Source of the DNA: Bacteroides bouchesdurhonensis
Lineage (GTDB): Bacteria; Bacteroidota; Bacteroidia; Bacteroidales; Bacteroidaceae
Direction: 5' to 3'
Assembly (NCBI RefSeq): GCF_900155865.1
Contig: NZ_LT707006.1
Location: 703,626 to 767,625, forward strand
DNA length: 64,000 nucleotides
In this document: in pieces, positions 21,101 through 29,410 of the stretch
Numbering within the stretch: position 1 is the stretch's first letter
How the letters are laid out: the number at the start of each line of letters is the position of its first letter
Program-made: the position numbers and the translations under genes
The notes under the pieces: generated by a model
What the model saw: only the letters and a program-made list of their open reading frames with translations
What the model was told of the DNA's origin: nothing
Database searches by the model: none

Positions 21101-21525
21101 ACTTTCAATTCTCCGGTACCGACATTATAGTTGGTGATTGTTCCCCCTTCGCCAATCTTTAAGTCGGCATAGTTCGTTTCCGCTTTGCCATATTGCAGGA
21201 CTTCCAATGGTAACGTAGCTTCCCGGCAAGTAAAAGTCAATGTGCAAGTCTGGTCTTCGGACGTTTCATTCGCTTTCACCTTTACAGTAACCAATTGTCC
21301 GTCCGAACCCTTATCCGGAGATACGGTGCACCATTCTGCTTGTCCGCTTACTTCCCATTCATCGCTGCTCGAAACTGTCAGGACCTGCATATCCTCATTC
21401 GAGTCGAACGTCATTTCACTTCTGTTTACTGAGATGGTAGACGTGCTTTCATCATGATTACTACTGCAACTCCATATCATCCATATGGAGAACAGAACCA
21501 GAAATCCACAAATCTTTCTTCTCAT
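18151..21525 (-). CDS. large BACON and Ig-repeat lipoprotein with lipocalin-like C-terminus
   Basis: A 1124-residue lipoprotein (IWSC). Domain order: a BACON domain (about residues 30-115), a ~400-residue middle region without recognised family, then four Ig-like (Big_1/invasin-type) repeats at about 530-640, 640-745, 745-845 and 850-935. Each repeat opens with I-x-L-[VL]-[ST]-P/H...G and ends with GxxxVxWTPKxxxDxLTA. Two lipocalin-like beta repeats close the protein (GTWGAGKQTMMVL and GQWKDIDGVQFTFNANGTF). The architecture suggests a long stalk presenting a head domain at the surface. It has its own terminator and is transcribed separately from the PUL. The function is not known; adhesion or glycan binding is possible. 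Confidence 0.8.
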   Translation of the reverse strand: MRRKICGFLVLFSIWMIWSCSSNHDESTSTISVNRSEMTFDSNEDMQVLTVSSSDEWEVSGQAEWCTVSPDKGSDGQLVTVKVKANETSEDQTCTLTFTCREATLPLEVLQYGKAETNYADLKIGEGGTITNYNVGTGELKVQYDQSAPPKVEVGKALVLPQEYDHAIRVVKNVQASGNRLTLQTEEGNMSNIFKNINFTLATDPGTPTNVRSASGRRTRVVTPQVVYLVDKTEGAKKIYEKSDALARGEITNSKTFYTIDRDFSEEKLYEGSYGKLFWEKCYYGVTLQGIFDFEFGETLFDGLNVGELQKFEYYLQGDYNMDFLLKYKFKAECKQSETKTWENILPFVEFGFMIGNVPIWIKINTHWGMKYEFNSKADITASAGFYLGSQSKTGLSWQKDAGVTVINELTPSFTVYDPIFTFKGSLYSKVYSYPKVEIEVYNFVGPWFSVMPYVEENLEAGLQATASGNNQYIGWKSKTNAGIELDMGLAMDFGLFERYEWKLPNAPYSMLRKTVFEAPYKIELVSPEKNATLTEGTEQEVTFRVTSYSDLTPDNPYNCPLAYVQFSSEEGGKIEHEFVETDAEGLATVKWTPKGQNDKLTAKVVDKDGATLTDEDGNEIGMDVFEPIIEKVEIELISHKDKDKIELGSTENVQFKVSLVDKDGKKSPKYGTEIEFAPEEISAATTDEKGIASVDWAPKKEGDRLTAKVVNKVTDKDGKESTVIVTAATFTPTVVTSSIALLTPADGTVMNEGESISATFLVQYLSEGQNHAYPERKVYFSSTDFKQTAATNAEGKVTLKWTPKGTEDVLTAEIRDKDGTQLIKKVTFTPQIKGKDIMLVSPSNGQKIKKGESVTVTFAVKESHTGTACPSEPVSFSATSGTLGTNTGKTEANGTISVVWTPTTTGDVLTAQLNNGKKATFRVVIEGNEASGGLTGTWGAGKQTMMVLRDDNTITLFQYGDEGTTSETHPYTYNETTQTISSLFDDVSINIKIVKLTRNILISPFFSADGQNIPLIRLTDDRTGYDVEDERSNSKLIEGQWKDIDGVQFTFNANGTFAMKDMDGENISGTYAYDPVHKTIKMTAAGETENMPVISLNKDLLIMQEQGEEEDAGEVFDWILYKP

Positions 21526-21790
21526 TGAATTATAAATTTAAGTTTCGTAAGTATTTATATTAAGGCTGTATTAGCTACTTGCCATAGTTGAACTATTGAT
21601 TTTAAAGTCAATCTGTCTGAACATAAGCAATATTCAAATACAACTTTTTCTTCTGTTCTTAGGTGTGAATGTAAAAATACATAAAAACGTAGAATATCCT
21701 AAGCGCATCTGTTTTTTTAGACTACAGTTTTATAGGGGTAACTAGAAATAAAAATCCAATATGCATAGATTAATATACGTTTATTCTATG

Positions 21791-21798
21791 TATATTTG
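21791..21798 (+). promoter_or_regulatory. predicted -7 element of the HU/winged-helix gene
   Basis: TATATTTG matches TAnnTTTG. It lies 20 bp upstream of the palindrome array, so the array would fall in the first transcribed bases. No clear -33 TTTG was found. Confidence 0.45.
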
Positions 21799-21817
21799 TT
21801 TCGTTACTACTGAAAGT

Positions 21818-21885
21818 TTCGTTCCATTTAAGTGGAACGAACGAACTAGTTAAGTAGAACTATCGTTCCACTTAAGTGGAACGAA
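21818..21885 (+). promoter_or_regulatory. palindromic operator array (core CCACTTAAGTGG)
   Basis: Two near-perfect palindromes with centres at 21829.5 and 21873.5. The second is perfect over 20 bp (21864-21883); the first has one mismatch. Both are flanked by TTCG/CGAA-type arms (24-bp units 21818-21841 and 21862-21885; the second starts ATCG). A degenerate third copy sharing TTAAGT-GAAC is centred at 21852.5 between them, so spacing is 23 and 21 bp, about two helical turns. The array ends 75 bp before the start codon of the HU/winged-helix gene and is the obvious candidate for its autoregulatory operator. Confidence 0.75.
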
Positions 21886-21960
21886 AATCGGATTGAACTT
21901 TAATAAATTAATAGATGGGAAGGAATAAATTAATCTCTCCTAATAAAAAAATAATAGATA

Positions 21961-22566
21961 ATGAGCGTATATTATGATCTTTACGAGACTCCCGATCTCA
22001 CTAAAAGTGGGGAGGAACAACCTTTGCACGCACGTGTTGTGCTGAAGGGCAGTTACACGGCAGATGAATTTATTAACCGGGTGGTGATGTGCCAGCATGT
22101 AGCACATGCCCAATTGGTAGGAATTCTTGATGCAGTAGCAAATGAACTGAAAGATTTGCTTCTTGAAGGGTTTTCAGTAGAACTGGGTGAAATCGGTTAT
22201 TTCTCTCTTTCTCTGAGTGCAAATAAGAAGGTGTTTGATTCGAAAGGGATTCGTTCTTCGTCTATCTCGCTTAAAGATATTAACATACGAATTAATCGCC
22301 AGTTTAAAAAAGAGGTAAAAAACAGACTTGAGTTGGAACGTTTCCATTCGCCTTTACGGATAGAGAATCCGTTGGAAAGAGAGAAGTGCTTACGATATTT
22401 GAAAAAGTTCTTGGAACAAAATCCGTGTATCAATCGACAAGACTATGCGAAGCTTGTAGGGAAAACAAAGAAACAGGCATTGCAGGATATCAATGCTTTT
22501 ATTGAACGAGGGATTTTGAAAAAATATGGGTCGGGACGTTCAGTGGTATATATTAAAGTAGAATAA
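21961..22566 (+). CDS. HU-family DNA-binding protein with C-terminal winged-helix-like extension
   Basis: A 201-residue protein. Residues 1-125 match the HU-related Bacteroides family (start MSVYYDLYETP, a helical dimerisation part near 40-70, then VELGEIGYFSLSLSANKK and the DNA-binding arm region ending FKKEV). Residues ~140-201 form a small helix-turn-helix/wing (INRQDYAKLVGKTKKQALQDI...GILKKYGSGRSVVYIK), which ordinary HU lacks. It should bind DNA in the nucleoid or as a specific regulator. A palindrome array with ~22-bp periodicity lies just upstream, and a paralogue (50139-50738) has an array of the same architecture, which argues for autoregulation. The promoter follows from TATATTTG at 21791. 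Confidence 0.85.
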   Translation: MSVYYDLYETPDLTKSGEEQPLHARVVLKGSYTADEFINRVVMCQHVAHAQLVGILDAVANELKDLLLEGFSVELGEIGYFSLSLSANKKVFDSKGIRSSSISLKDINIRINRQFKKEVKNRLELERFHSPLRIENPLEREKCLRYLKKFLEQNPCINRQDYAKLVGKTKKQALQDINAFIERGILKKYGSGRSVVYIKVE

Positions 22567-22772
22567 TGATAGGTCGTTAAAAGTATTGGATAATATACCA
22601 TACGAGTAACAGGCTTCTGCATGGAACAGAATATACATTTTAATTTATAAAAAACACATCACAATTAGTTGTCTATATGGAATTATCTGTCTGTTATTCA
22701 GAGCGCAGCGAAGAATGGCAGATACTCTTGGACATAGTAGAAACTAATTATGAAGCAGTACTTAGAACGGAT

Positions 22773-23879
22773 ATGAAAAACAAAAAGAAAAGCTGGTTTC
22801 TATTTTTCGTTTTACTTCCTTTTTTCTTACAGGCAGGTGCGGGAAATATATGTGATTTTACTGTTGAGGCACAGGAGGCTGACCTTCAACCGTGGGATAC
22901 GATTGAATATAGGGTATTTGTAGCTGTGGACAAGGCCGCAGTGGAGCATTGGGGCGGAAAAGCGTCATATCAAGCGAAATTGAATGCCTTCTTCAACCAA
23001 ATGAATGATTTTTGGAATAAAGCTGGGGACGGGCGTTTTAACTATTACTTCCGCTATCTTCCGGATTTGCAGGTTGTTTATGATTGTTCTTCCCGCCAAT
23101 TGGAAAACATTTATAGAAAGAGCGCAGGTTTTCCCAATCACGATGTGTTGCTGATTATTGATTCTCTGCTTGATTTTGATGATGAAGAAGGAGCGGCAGG
23201 TTGGTATTGTGGTGGAGGTGCAGACAATCTGAGTATAGTTGTTTGCCGTAGCCGGAGTAAAACGGAGCATGAAGATTTGTTCGGTATTGATTATTTCCAC
23301 CGGGGACTGGCGCATGAGTTCGGGCATTATCGTGGAGTGACGGATTTGTATGCTGATAGGATTCTGGCGGAAAAGAATCCTGTGAACCATCTCCGGTATG
23401 AGCCGGAGGCTTGTGTGATGAACAGTCATTATAATACGTATAAGTGGAGTTCGTATGCCGTGAATATCATTAACCATACGGCAAAGTCGAAACGACCGGG
23501 GCGTGACTTCCCGGGCTTATTCAAGCAAATGTTTCCGGAAAATATTTTGGTGTCTGTAAAAGTGAAAGGCAAAAATAAAAAAGGAGTGAAGTTGAATCTG
23601 TACGGTTCACGTGCACAATTTAATGATTTGATTGCTGTTCCTTACCGGACTTATGAAATGGATAAAAAAGGAGATTTTTTGATAACTGATGTCTCTAATT
23701 TGTATGATAATCCTGCAAAACCTCTGAATGTGGATGAGCTGCCCTATAATCGTTGGTTTACTTTCTTGCTCGAAGCAGAATATGAGGGGCAGAAGAAATA
23801 TGTATGGCTTCCCGAGTACGAGGTGCAACAAGCCTTTTTTGAAAATAAGGATACTTATCAGGTAGCTATTGATTTCTAA
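22773..23879 (+). CDS. secreted metzincin-like metalloprotease
   Basis: I start the gene at 22773 (MKNKKKSWFLFFVLLPFFL..., signal peptide cleaved near AGAG), giving 368 residues; the frame is open 32 codons upstream but that part is not signal-like. The key motif is HEFGHYRGVTD at residues 181-191, that is HExxHxxGxxD, the metzincin zinc site with aspartate as third ligand. A GWYCGGGADNLSIVVC stretch precedes it, with two cysteines that may pair. After about residue 250 comes a beta-rich domain with YDNPAKPLNV and WLPEYE. The substrate is not known. It sits 206 bp after the HU/winged-helix gene on the same strand and ends at a convergent terminator. Confidence 0.75.
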   Translation: MKNKKKSWFLFFVLLPFFLQAGAGNICDFTVEAQEADLQPWDTIEYRVFVAVDKAAVEHWGGKASYQAKLNAFFNQMNDFWNKAGDGRFNYYFRYLPDLQVVYDCSSRQLENIYRKSAGFPNHDVLLIIDSLLDFDDEEGAAGWYCGGGADNLSIVVCRSRSKTEHEDLFGIDYFHRGLAHEFGHYRGVTDLYADRILAEKNPVNHLRYEPEACVMNSHYNTYKWSSYAVNIINHTAKSKRPGRDFPGLFKQMFPENILVSVKVKGKNKKGVKLNLYGSRAQFNDLIAVPYRTYEMDKKGDFLITDVSNLYDNPAKPLNVDELPYNRWFTFLLEAEYEGQKKYVWLPEYEVQQAFFENKDTYQVAIDF

Positions 23880-23883
23880 CCAA

Positions 23884-23917
23884 TGAGGGTGCGATTCTGA
23901 AGTGAACCGCACCCTCA
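23884..23917. terminator. bidirectional intrinsic terminator
   Basis: A perfect 10-bp stem, TGAGGGTGCG (23884-23893) against CGCACCCTCA (23908-23917), with a 14-nt loop. It lies between the convergent metzincin gene and the outer-membrane barrel gene and probably serves both, although the U-tracts are weak. Confidence 0.75.
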
Positions 23918-23943
23918 TTACCTCTCTAAAAAATGTGAGTGGT

Positions 23944-25638
23944 TTAGAAACTAAAACTCAAACCTCCTACAAAATTAAATCCTTCTGTAGGATAGCCAAG
24001 ATAGTATTGGTACTTCTTATTCAACAGATTATTGATTCGTGCATAAACAGATACACCTTTATATATATTATAGTTCCCTCCTGCGTACAGATTGCTGATG
24101 GCAGACAGCTTTCCGAAATCTTTGACCTCTTCACGGCCGATATAATCGAATCCGACATTAATGCCCAATTCCTTTATCGGTTTGAAAGTGGCATTAAAGT
24201 TAAACTCGCTGGCGGGCTTTAGCAACAAAGCATAGTCTTCTTTCGTATCCCAGTTGCGATAGGTGCCTGATGCGGATAAGGCGACAATGTCTTTGTATTC
24301 ATAGCTGATCTTCATTCCTGCATAGAAGTTATGAGAATTAGTCATAGCCATGTTCAGGAATTGATAAGGCATCGGTTCACTGTCAGGACCGGCATTGTTA
24401 TCTACTTCCTCACTTACCTGGTACAGGTCATCTTTCAAATCCTGATAGCCACCATACAAATTAAACCATAACCCCGGATAAGGACTTGCTTTGAAACCTA
24501 AAGAGGCATTGAACTGTTCGTAAGTATCCTGAATTGCATTCACAGGAAGTGCGTATGGACAAAGTGTTTCCAATCTGCGGAAGTCGTTTACCAATTTACC
24601 TCCGGTAGCCTGGGCGTAAAGTACATAGCTCTCAGAGAAGATATATTGGGCAACCACATCAGGAGAGACGCGGAGCGTCTTTCCGCTACCAAAAGATAAG
24701 TCTACATTCGCTCCAATACGTAAGTTCCAGTTGTCACTATGAAGTTTATAATAAGGATTCAGGTTCAATGCAGTGCGGTCTTCATAAACAGGTATCTCAT
24801 TCAGTTTAAGATCTTTGTTATAGAAGATATTACGCATATCCAATCCGATGTTGATACTCTGTTCGTCACTGATGGTTCCGCCAATAAAGCCCTTTGTATG
24901 TATCTGGGTTTCTCCTAATGTTTCGTTGAAGAACAAGCTGTTGTTATTCTGACGATTATACATCATGAAGTTTGTCTCAGCATTGAATAATACCGGGGAA
25001 CTCTCATCCGTTGATTTCACTCCTAAGTGAAAATCAGCTTCCGTAAATTTCTGCTTGCCCGGTTCGTGGGGAGCAAGGTTGAAGTTACTAAGTCCGAAGT
25101 TGGCAGCGATGTTGAGATCCACTTTGTTGAACTGATGGGTATAATCCATGTTGGCACGCGTACGGTAATAGTATGCTTTCCACTTCTCTTCTTGCGTTGG
25201 TATAGTCAGCTTCCCGTCCATACCGTCCATCTGGAAACGCAGGTTCAGTTTGTCTTTGTCCGAAATATTGAACAGGTAGTTGGCTAGTATATCCAGATTA
25301 CCATAATTACCGTATCCGGCACGTACATAACCAGGTTTGCTTCCGGGCTCGATTTCCGTTCCGACGTAAGGACGCATCAAATCTATCGGGATGGAACTTG
25401 CCGGAAGGAATCCGATCGCATATTCTACATCTTTTTTGGTGATGCTCGGTTCTTCTACCTTGGGGAGGACGTTTACTTTGGAAGCGTCCATAATATCCGG
25501 GTTATATTCTTGTTCTACCACCACTGTACGGTTCATGGTGGTATCCTTGGGTTGAGTCTGGGCTTGGAGGCCGCATGGCATTAAAGCTGCTAAAGTAATT
25601 CCTCCTGCTATATAAAGAGATCGTTTCATATTTTTCAA
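23944..25638 (-). CDS. outer-membrane beta-barrel protein (TonB-receptor-like)
   Basis: A 564-residue protein with a signal peptide ending GLQAQ. After a short periplasmic segment (RTVVVEQEYNPDIMDASKVNVLPKVEEP, reminiscent of TonB-box/plug starts) the rest is alternating amphipathic beta strands ending in the aromatic terminus LSFSF, typical of an outer-membrane barrel inserted by BAM. It contains no full plug domain, so it is a barrel related to TonB-dependent receptors rather than a complete transporter. It begins within the stop codon of the upstream TPR gene (ATGA overlap at 25635-25638), which indicates translational coupling and a shared envelope role. Confidence 0.75.
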   Translation of the reverse strand: MKNMKRSLYIAGGITLAALMPCGLQAQTQPKDTTMNRTVVVEQEYNPDIMDASKVNVLPKVEEPSITKKDVEYAIGFLPASSIPIDLMRPYVGTEIEPGSKPGYVRAGYGNYGNLDILANYLFNISDKDKLNLRFQMDGMDGKLTIPTQEEKWKAYYYRTRANMDYTHQFNKVDLNIAANFGLSNFNLAPHEPGKQKFTEADFHLGVKSTDESSPVLFNAETNFMMYNRQNNNSLFFNETLGETQIHTKGFIGGTISDEQSINIGLDMRNIFYNKDLKLNEIPVYEDRTALNLNPYYKLHSDNWNLRIGANVDLSFGSGKTLRVSPDVVAQYIFSESYVLYAQATGGKLVNDFRRLETLCPYALPVNAIQDTYEQFNASLGFKASPYPGLWFNLYGGYQDLKDDLYQVSEEVDNNAGPDSEPMPYQFLNMAMTNSHNFYAGMKISYEYKDIVALSASGTYRNWDTKEDYALLLKPASEFNFNATFKPIKELGINVGFDYIGREEVKDFGKLSAISNLYAGGNYNIYKGVSVYARINNLLNKKYQYYLGYPTEGFNFVGGLSFSF

Positions 25639-28600
25639 TCTTTTGGTTCGTTCGTTTTTAGTTTCTGTAGTCTGCTTTCAATCATGCTCTCGATATCGTC
25701 ATCGCCTTTATAATTCTGTTGCAAACTCAACAGATATTGGCGTGCATCCAGGTCTTTGCCCATAGCAACGTATACATCCGATAAAAGGACGAAGCTACGT
25801 GCCAGCCAATAGGCGTGAGGCGTACTTTGTTCGATATAGCCGAGAAGCTCTTTTTCTGCTGCAGTATATTGATGGGTATCATAAAGTGATTGTGCAACCA
25901 AATATTTTGCTTCGGCACCATAAAGGTTACGAGTATCTTTGGCTAATTCACGCAAATCGGCCAATGCTTTCGTATCCGCTTTCTGCTTCAAGTATGCTTT
26001 GCCACGATAATAAAGAGCCTCGTTTTTCAGTTCCGGGCTTAGTTTGGCTTCTGCCAATAGGTCCGTAGCAGCCTGAATCGTTTCCACATCATCTCTCAAA
26101 GCATATGCGCAACGTAAAATACCAGTCTCAGCGAGCTGACGACGGTCTACATTACTTGCCTTTTCTTTCAACATCTTGTAGCTAGCCAGGGCTTCCTCCA
26201 TCTGGAGTTTATTGAACTGCACTTCTGCGCGCATTACCAATGCTTCTTCAGCAAACGGATTATTAGGATATTCAAGCAGCTTGCCGGAATGTTCCAACAC
26301 CATGTCATAATTCTTTTGCTCGTTCCAGATCAAGCAGAGATAGTAATGAGCATTCAGGCTAAAGGCTCCTTCCGGGAAAGTTTGCAAATATTTCTCAAAA
26401 CTGCTTTTAGCTTCCTCTGCCCGTCCTTTCATATAAATCTTTTCCGCAGCAACGTAAGTCAGAGAGTCCTGTTCGTTGGTATCGAAACGAATGTTACCAG
26501 GCATTGCATTAGCCAAAGCTGCGAATTCGTCGATACGGTTCATATCCACATAAATAGATTTCAAGTCAAGCATAGCAAGGCGTGCTTCTTCACTACCCGG
26601 ATATTTTTCAACTACATGTTTGTAGGCTGGGATTGCCTGATTAAAGTCTCCGTTCTGGTAATATAGCAAGCCGATTTCCGTTGCCGCTTTACGGCTGACC
26701 GGGCTTTCGGGATATTTATTTAATAATTCTTTGAAAGAGGTAATTGCCTGAGCATTGTTTTCCATCAACACATAGGAACGTCCTTTCTCATAAAGAGCAT
26801 TCACTGCATAAGGTGAAGACGGGTACTTACCAATCAGACGATTTAAAAGTGTAATCTTGCCACTGTAGTCTTTCTGCAAACCGGAAACGAGAGCGAGTTG
26901 ATAGAAAGAATAATCTCCGGAAGGAGTATTCATTTGTTCTGCTTGTGAATAATAGCGTTTGGCCTCTTCAAAGTCGCGTATATTCAAATGGCAGTCACCG
27001 ATACGGTTGTACGCATCTGCCAGAGCTGTAGTGTTCTCACCTTTCTCCAGCTGAATGTATTTCTGGAAATAATTGCTCGCTTGAGTATAGTCTTTCCGGT
27101 GGAAAGCGATGTATCCCAAGTTATAGTTGGCAAGCGCATACATTTCATTATTAGGTTGTGACGTCAGTTGCAGATAAGCGTTGAAGTCACGCGCTGCTTC
27201 AGTCATCCGATTCAGGCGATAATAGGATTCTCCACACCAATAATAAGCGTCTGCTTTAGTCTGACGGTTGTATTGGCCAAGAGTAATAGATTGATTCAGG
27301 TAAGTGAGAGCTTGCTCGAAATTGGCATTGGCAAACGCTTGTGTGCCTAGCTGGAACAGTATCTTTTGTTTGGCTTCCAGTATTTGCGGACTTGGATGTG
27401 TGATACGGTCGATAGATTTCAATGCGGCGTCATAGCTTCGGGTAGTCATATAGACTTCCACCAGATAATTGCTCACCTTTTCAGCATACGGTGAGGTAGG
27501 GAACTCATTCAGGAATTTCTCAAATGCAGTTACTGATTCGCCGAAAGCAGAGAAAGAAGTTTCATGCAGGCACAGAGCGTAATTGTAAGCTGCTAGTTCT
27601 TTTACCTGAATATTCGCATCAGAAGCAGCTGCCTGTTCGAAAGCCATACGAGCTTTATTTTTCTCAGCTAATTGCAAGTAGGCAAGGCCCATATGCAGAT
27701 TGGCATTTTGCGTCAGGGCATCGTTGATGGTAGTTACTTTACCTAGCATTTCCACAGCTTTGGTATAGACTTTCGTTTGATAATAAGAGAGTCCTAACAT
27801 ATAAAGCGCATCACGTCGTGGAGCGGATTGATCTCTGTCCAGATAATTATTGAATGCTTCTACTGCCTGTTGATATTGTCCGAAATGATAGTACGCGTCT
27901 CCTAAAATGCGATACATTTCAGCAGCGTGCTCGTTATTCGGATAAGCCGACAAATAGTTTTGTGCTACGATCTGCGCCTTATCATAGTTCTTTTTGATTG
28001 CATAAATTTCTGCAATATAATAAGGTACTAATGCTTTGTACTTCGGATCATCCTGCAAAGGGAGGAAGTCCTTTAATGCCTCGTCGTAACGTCTTTGAGA
28101 ATACCGGATATAAGCCAGATAGTAACTGCAATCTTTTGCATATTTAGGGCTGCTGGCACGTAAGGTTTCAAACCATATGGCTGCTTCCTTCAGATTATCC
28201 GTTTTCAGGTAGCAAGTTGCCAACTGATAGGTACAATCATCACGTTCTGCATTGCTCAATAAATCAAGTCGTGCCGAGTTGAAAAGAGACAAAGCTTCGT
28301 CATACTTTCCTTCATAAAAATAGCAGGAAGCTATAAGCGCATAAATGCGGTTGGCATGGGGCGTATCAGGATAATGATCAAGGTATCCGCGCAACAGTTC
28401 AATACGGTTTTTGTCTTTCAGCTCATAAGCAGAGCTTACCAGCATATATTCAGCTTCTTGACGAAGGCTGGCTACTGGTTTTTGTTTTACGAATGCTTTT
28501 AAGGCAGGTACAGCTGCCGCATAATTTTTTTCAAGGAAAAGCTCTTTTCCTTCTTTGTAAAGGTTGTCGGGAGAAGTAATCTGTTCACTCGTCTGAGCCA

Positions 28601-28661
28601 ATCCTATGATTGGTGTGCAGCAGATGGCTGTACAAATAAGTCTGGTAATTTCTTTTTTCAT
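25635..28661 (-). CDS. periplasmic tetratricopeptide-repeat protein
   Basis: A very long TPR protein. The start at 28661 (MKKEITRLICTAICCTPIIGLAQ, signal peptide) gives 1008 residues; the frame extends 18 codons upstream without sense as a leader. From residue ~30 to the C-terminus it is built almost entirely of 34-residue TPR units (for example AEMYRILGDAYYHFGQYQQAVEAFNNYL and AYYWCGESYYRLNRMTEAARDFNAYL), perhaps 25 or more. It is probably a periplasmic scaffold. Translational coupling to the following barrel protein suggests that the two form an envelope complex. No enzyme motif was seen. Confidence 0.88.
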   Translation of the reverse strand: MKKEITRLICTAICCTPIIGLAQTSEQITSPDNLYKEGKELFLEKNYAAAVPALKAFVKQKPVASLRQEAEYMLVSSAYELKDKNRIELLRGYLDHYPDTPHANRIYALIASCYFYEGKYDEALSLFNSARLDLLSNAERDDCTYQLATCYLKTDNLKEAAIWFETLRASSPKYAKDCSYYLAYIRYSQRRYDEALKDFLPLQDDPKYKALVPYYIAEIYAIKKNYDKAQIVAQNYLSAYPNNEHAAEMYRILGDAYYHFGQYQQAVEAFNNYLDRDQSAPRRDALYMLGLSYYQTKVYTKAVEMLGKVTTINDALTQNANLHMGLAYLQLAEKNKARMAFEQAAASDANIQVKELAAYNYALCLHETSFSAFGESVTAFEKFLNEFPTSPYAEKVSNYLVEVYMTTRSYDAALKSIDRITHPSPQILEAKQKILFQLGTQAFANANFEQALTYLNQSITLGQYNRQTKADAYYWCGESYYRLNRMTEAARDFNAYLQLTSQPNNEMYALANYNLGYIAFHRKDYTQASNYFQKYIQLEKGENTTALADAYNRIGDCHLNIRDFEEAKRYYSQAEQMNTPSGDYSFYQLALVSGLQKDYSGKITLLNRLIGKYPSSPYAVNALYEKGRSYVLMENNAQAITSFKELLNKYPESPVSRKAATEIGLLYYQNGDFNQAIPAYKHVVEKYPGSEEARLAMLDLKSIYVDMNRIDEFAALANAMPGNIRFDTNEQDSLTYVAAEKIYMKGRAEEAKSSFEKYLQTFPEGAFSLNAHYYLCLIWNEQKNYDMVLEHSGKLLEYPNNPFAEEALVMRAEVQFNKLQMEEALASYKMLKEKASNVDRRQLAETGILRCAYALRDDVETIQAATDLLAEAKLSPELKNEALYYRGKAYLKQKADTKALADLRELAKDTRNLYGAEAKYLVAQSLYDTHQYTAAEKELLGYIEQSTPHAYWLARSFVLLSDVYVAMGKDLDARQYLLSLQQNYKGDDDIESMIESRLQKLKTNEPKD

Positions 28662-28714
28662 AATTGGGTATTTATGCAAAGGTGCCATAATAATCATTAA
28701 ACAAATGACGGTCA

Positions 28715-28722
28715 CAAAGATA
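28715..28722 (-). promoter_or_regulatory. predicted -7 element for the TPR/barrel operon
   Basis: The minus strand reads TATCTTTG, an exact TAnnTTTG match, 54 bp upstream of the TPR start at 28661. It lies in the short gap after the NUDIX gene, so the TPR operon can be expressed independently of it. No clear -33 box was found. Confidence 0.5.
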
Positions 28723-28761
28723 ATGATAAAAATAAAATATGCCTGTATTTTAATGCTTTAT

Positions 28762-29283
28762 CTATATTGATAAGAACTTTTTAAGCCCTTGACGGATAGA
28801 ACCCAGTCCAAATTCCTCCGGATTGATCTTAGACAAAGGTACAAAAAAAGAGTCGGATACATCATCCCTTGCAGAGAAGTGTTCCGTATTTTCTACGGTG
28901 CAACGGAAAAACATATCCAAGGTGTGAACCGGAAAACCGGAATAAATATAGATGTTGGGCAGTGAAAACAGGTAAGTAGCTTCTTTTACTTTCAGGTTTG
29001 TTTCTTCCAAAACTTCCCGGGCAACGCCTTCTTCACCTGTCTCATTCATATCAATAAAACCACCCGGGAGATCCAGTGTCCCTTTCGCCGGCTCTTTGGC
29101 ACGACGGCAGACTAATAACTCGTTATTATCATTCAGAATAAGTGCTACTGTCGCCGATGAGGGGTTGAAATAGTAGACAAAGCCACAATCGGTACATTTT
29201 TTCGATTTCTCATTGTGAATCTCAAAATGAGAAGAACCACATTCCGGGCAATATAGGAATTGTGAAAGAGGATGTTTCATCAT
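28762..29283 (-). CDS. NUDIX hydrolase with N-terminal zinc ribbon
   Basis: A 173-residue cytoplasmic enzyme. The N-terminus carries a zinc ribbon with cysteines at 12, 15, 30 and 33 (CPEC...CTDC). The complete Nudix box GX5EX7REVxEE starts at Gly75, with Glu81, Arg89, Glu90, Glu93 and Glu94 all present. This layout recalls NADH pyrophosphatase (NudC-like) enzymes in shortened form, but Bacteroides has many such proteins of unknown substrate. It is divergent from ahpC, with a shared ~380-bp intergenic region. On its own strand a -7-like TATTTTTG lies at 29313-29320. Confidence 0.85.
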   Translation of the reverse strand: MMKHPLSQFLYCPECGSSHFEIHNEKSKKCTDCGFVYYFNPSSATVALILNDNNELLVCRRAKEPAKGTLDLPGGFIDMNETGEEGVAREVLEETNLKVKEATYLFSLPNIYIYSGFPVHTLDMFFRCTVENTEHFSARDDVSDSFFVPLSKINPEEFGLGSIRQGLKKFLSI

Positions 29284-29410
29284 TGTCTAAATAGTTTCTT
29301 GTATTAAGCCAACAAAAATACATAGAATTAGTTTTTAATGGGCATTACTTATATAACTTTAAGTAAATAAAGTATGAAATGAACCGAATCTTGTTACATA
29401 GATAACTATT

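Noticed and set aside
21820..21883. CRISPR-like repeat array
   Set aside because: Repeats are palindromic, diverged and separated by only a few bases, with no cas genes; an operator array explains them better. No CRISPR array was seen elsewhere in the window.
22965..23477. 170-codon minus-strand frame inside the metzincin gene
   Set aside because: Antisense shadow; the plus-strand frame carries a signal peptide and the HExxHxxGxxD motif.
29392..29410. ATAGATAACTAT near 29399 as an OxyR site for ahpC
   Set aside because: It is a short palindrome-like string, 12 bp instead of the longer spaced OxyR pattern, and stands too far (about 150 bp) above the promoter; not enough to call.
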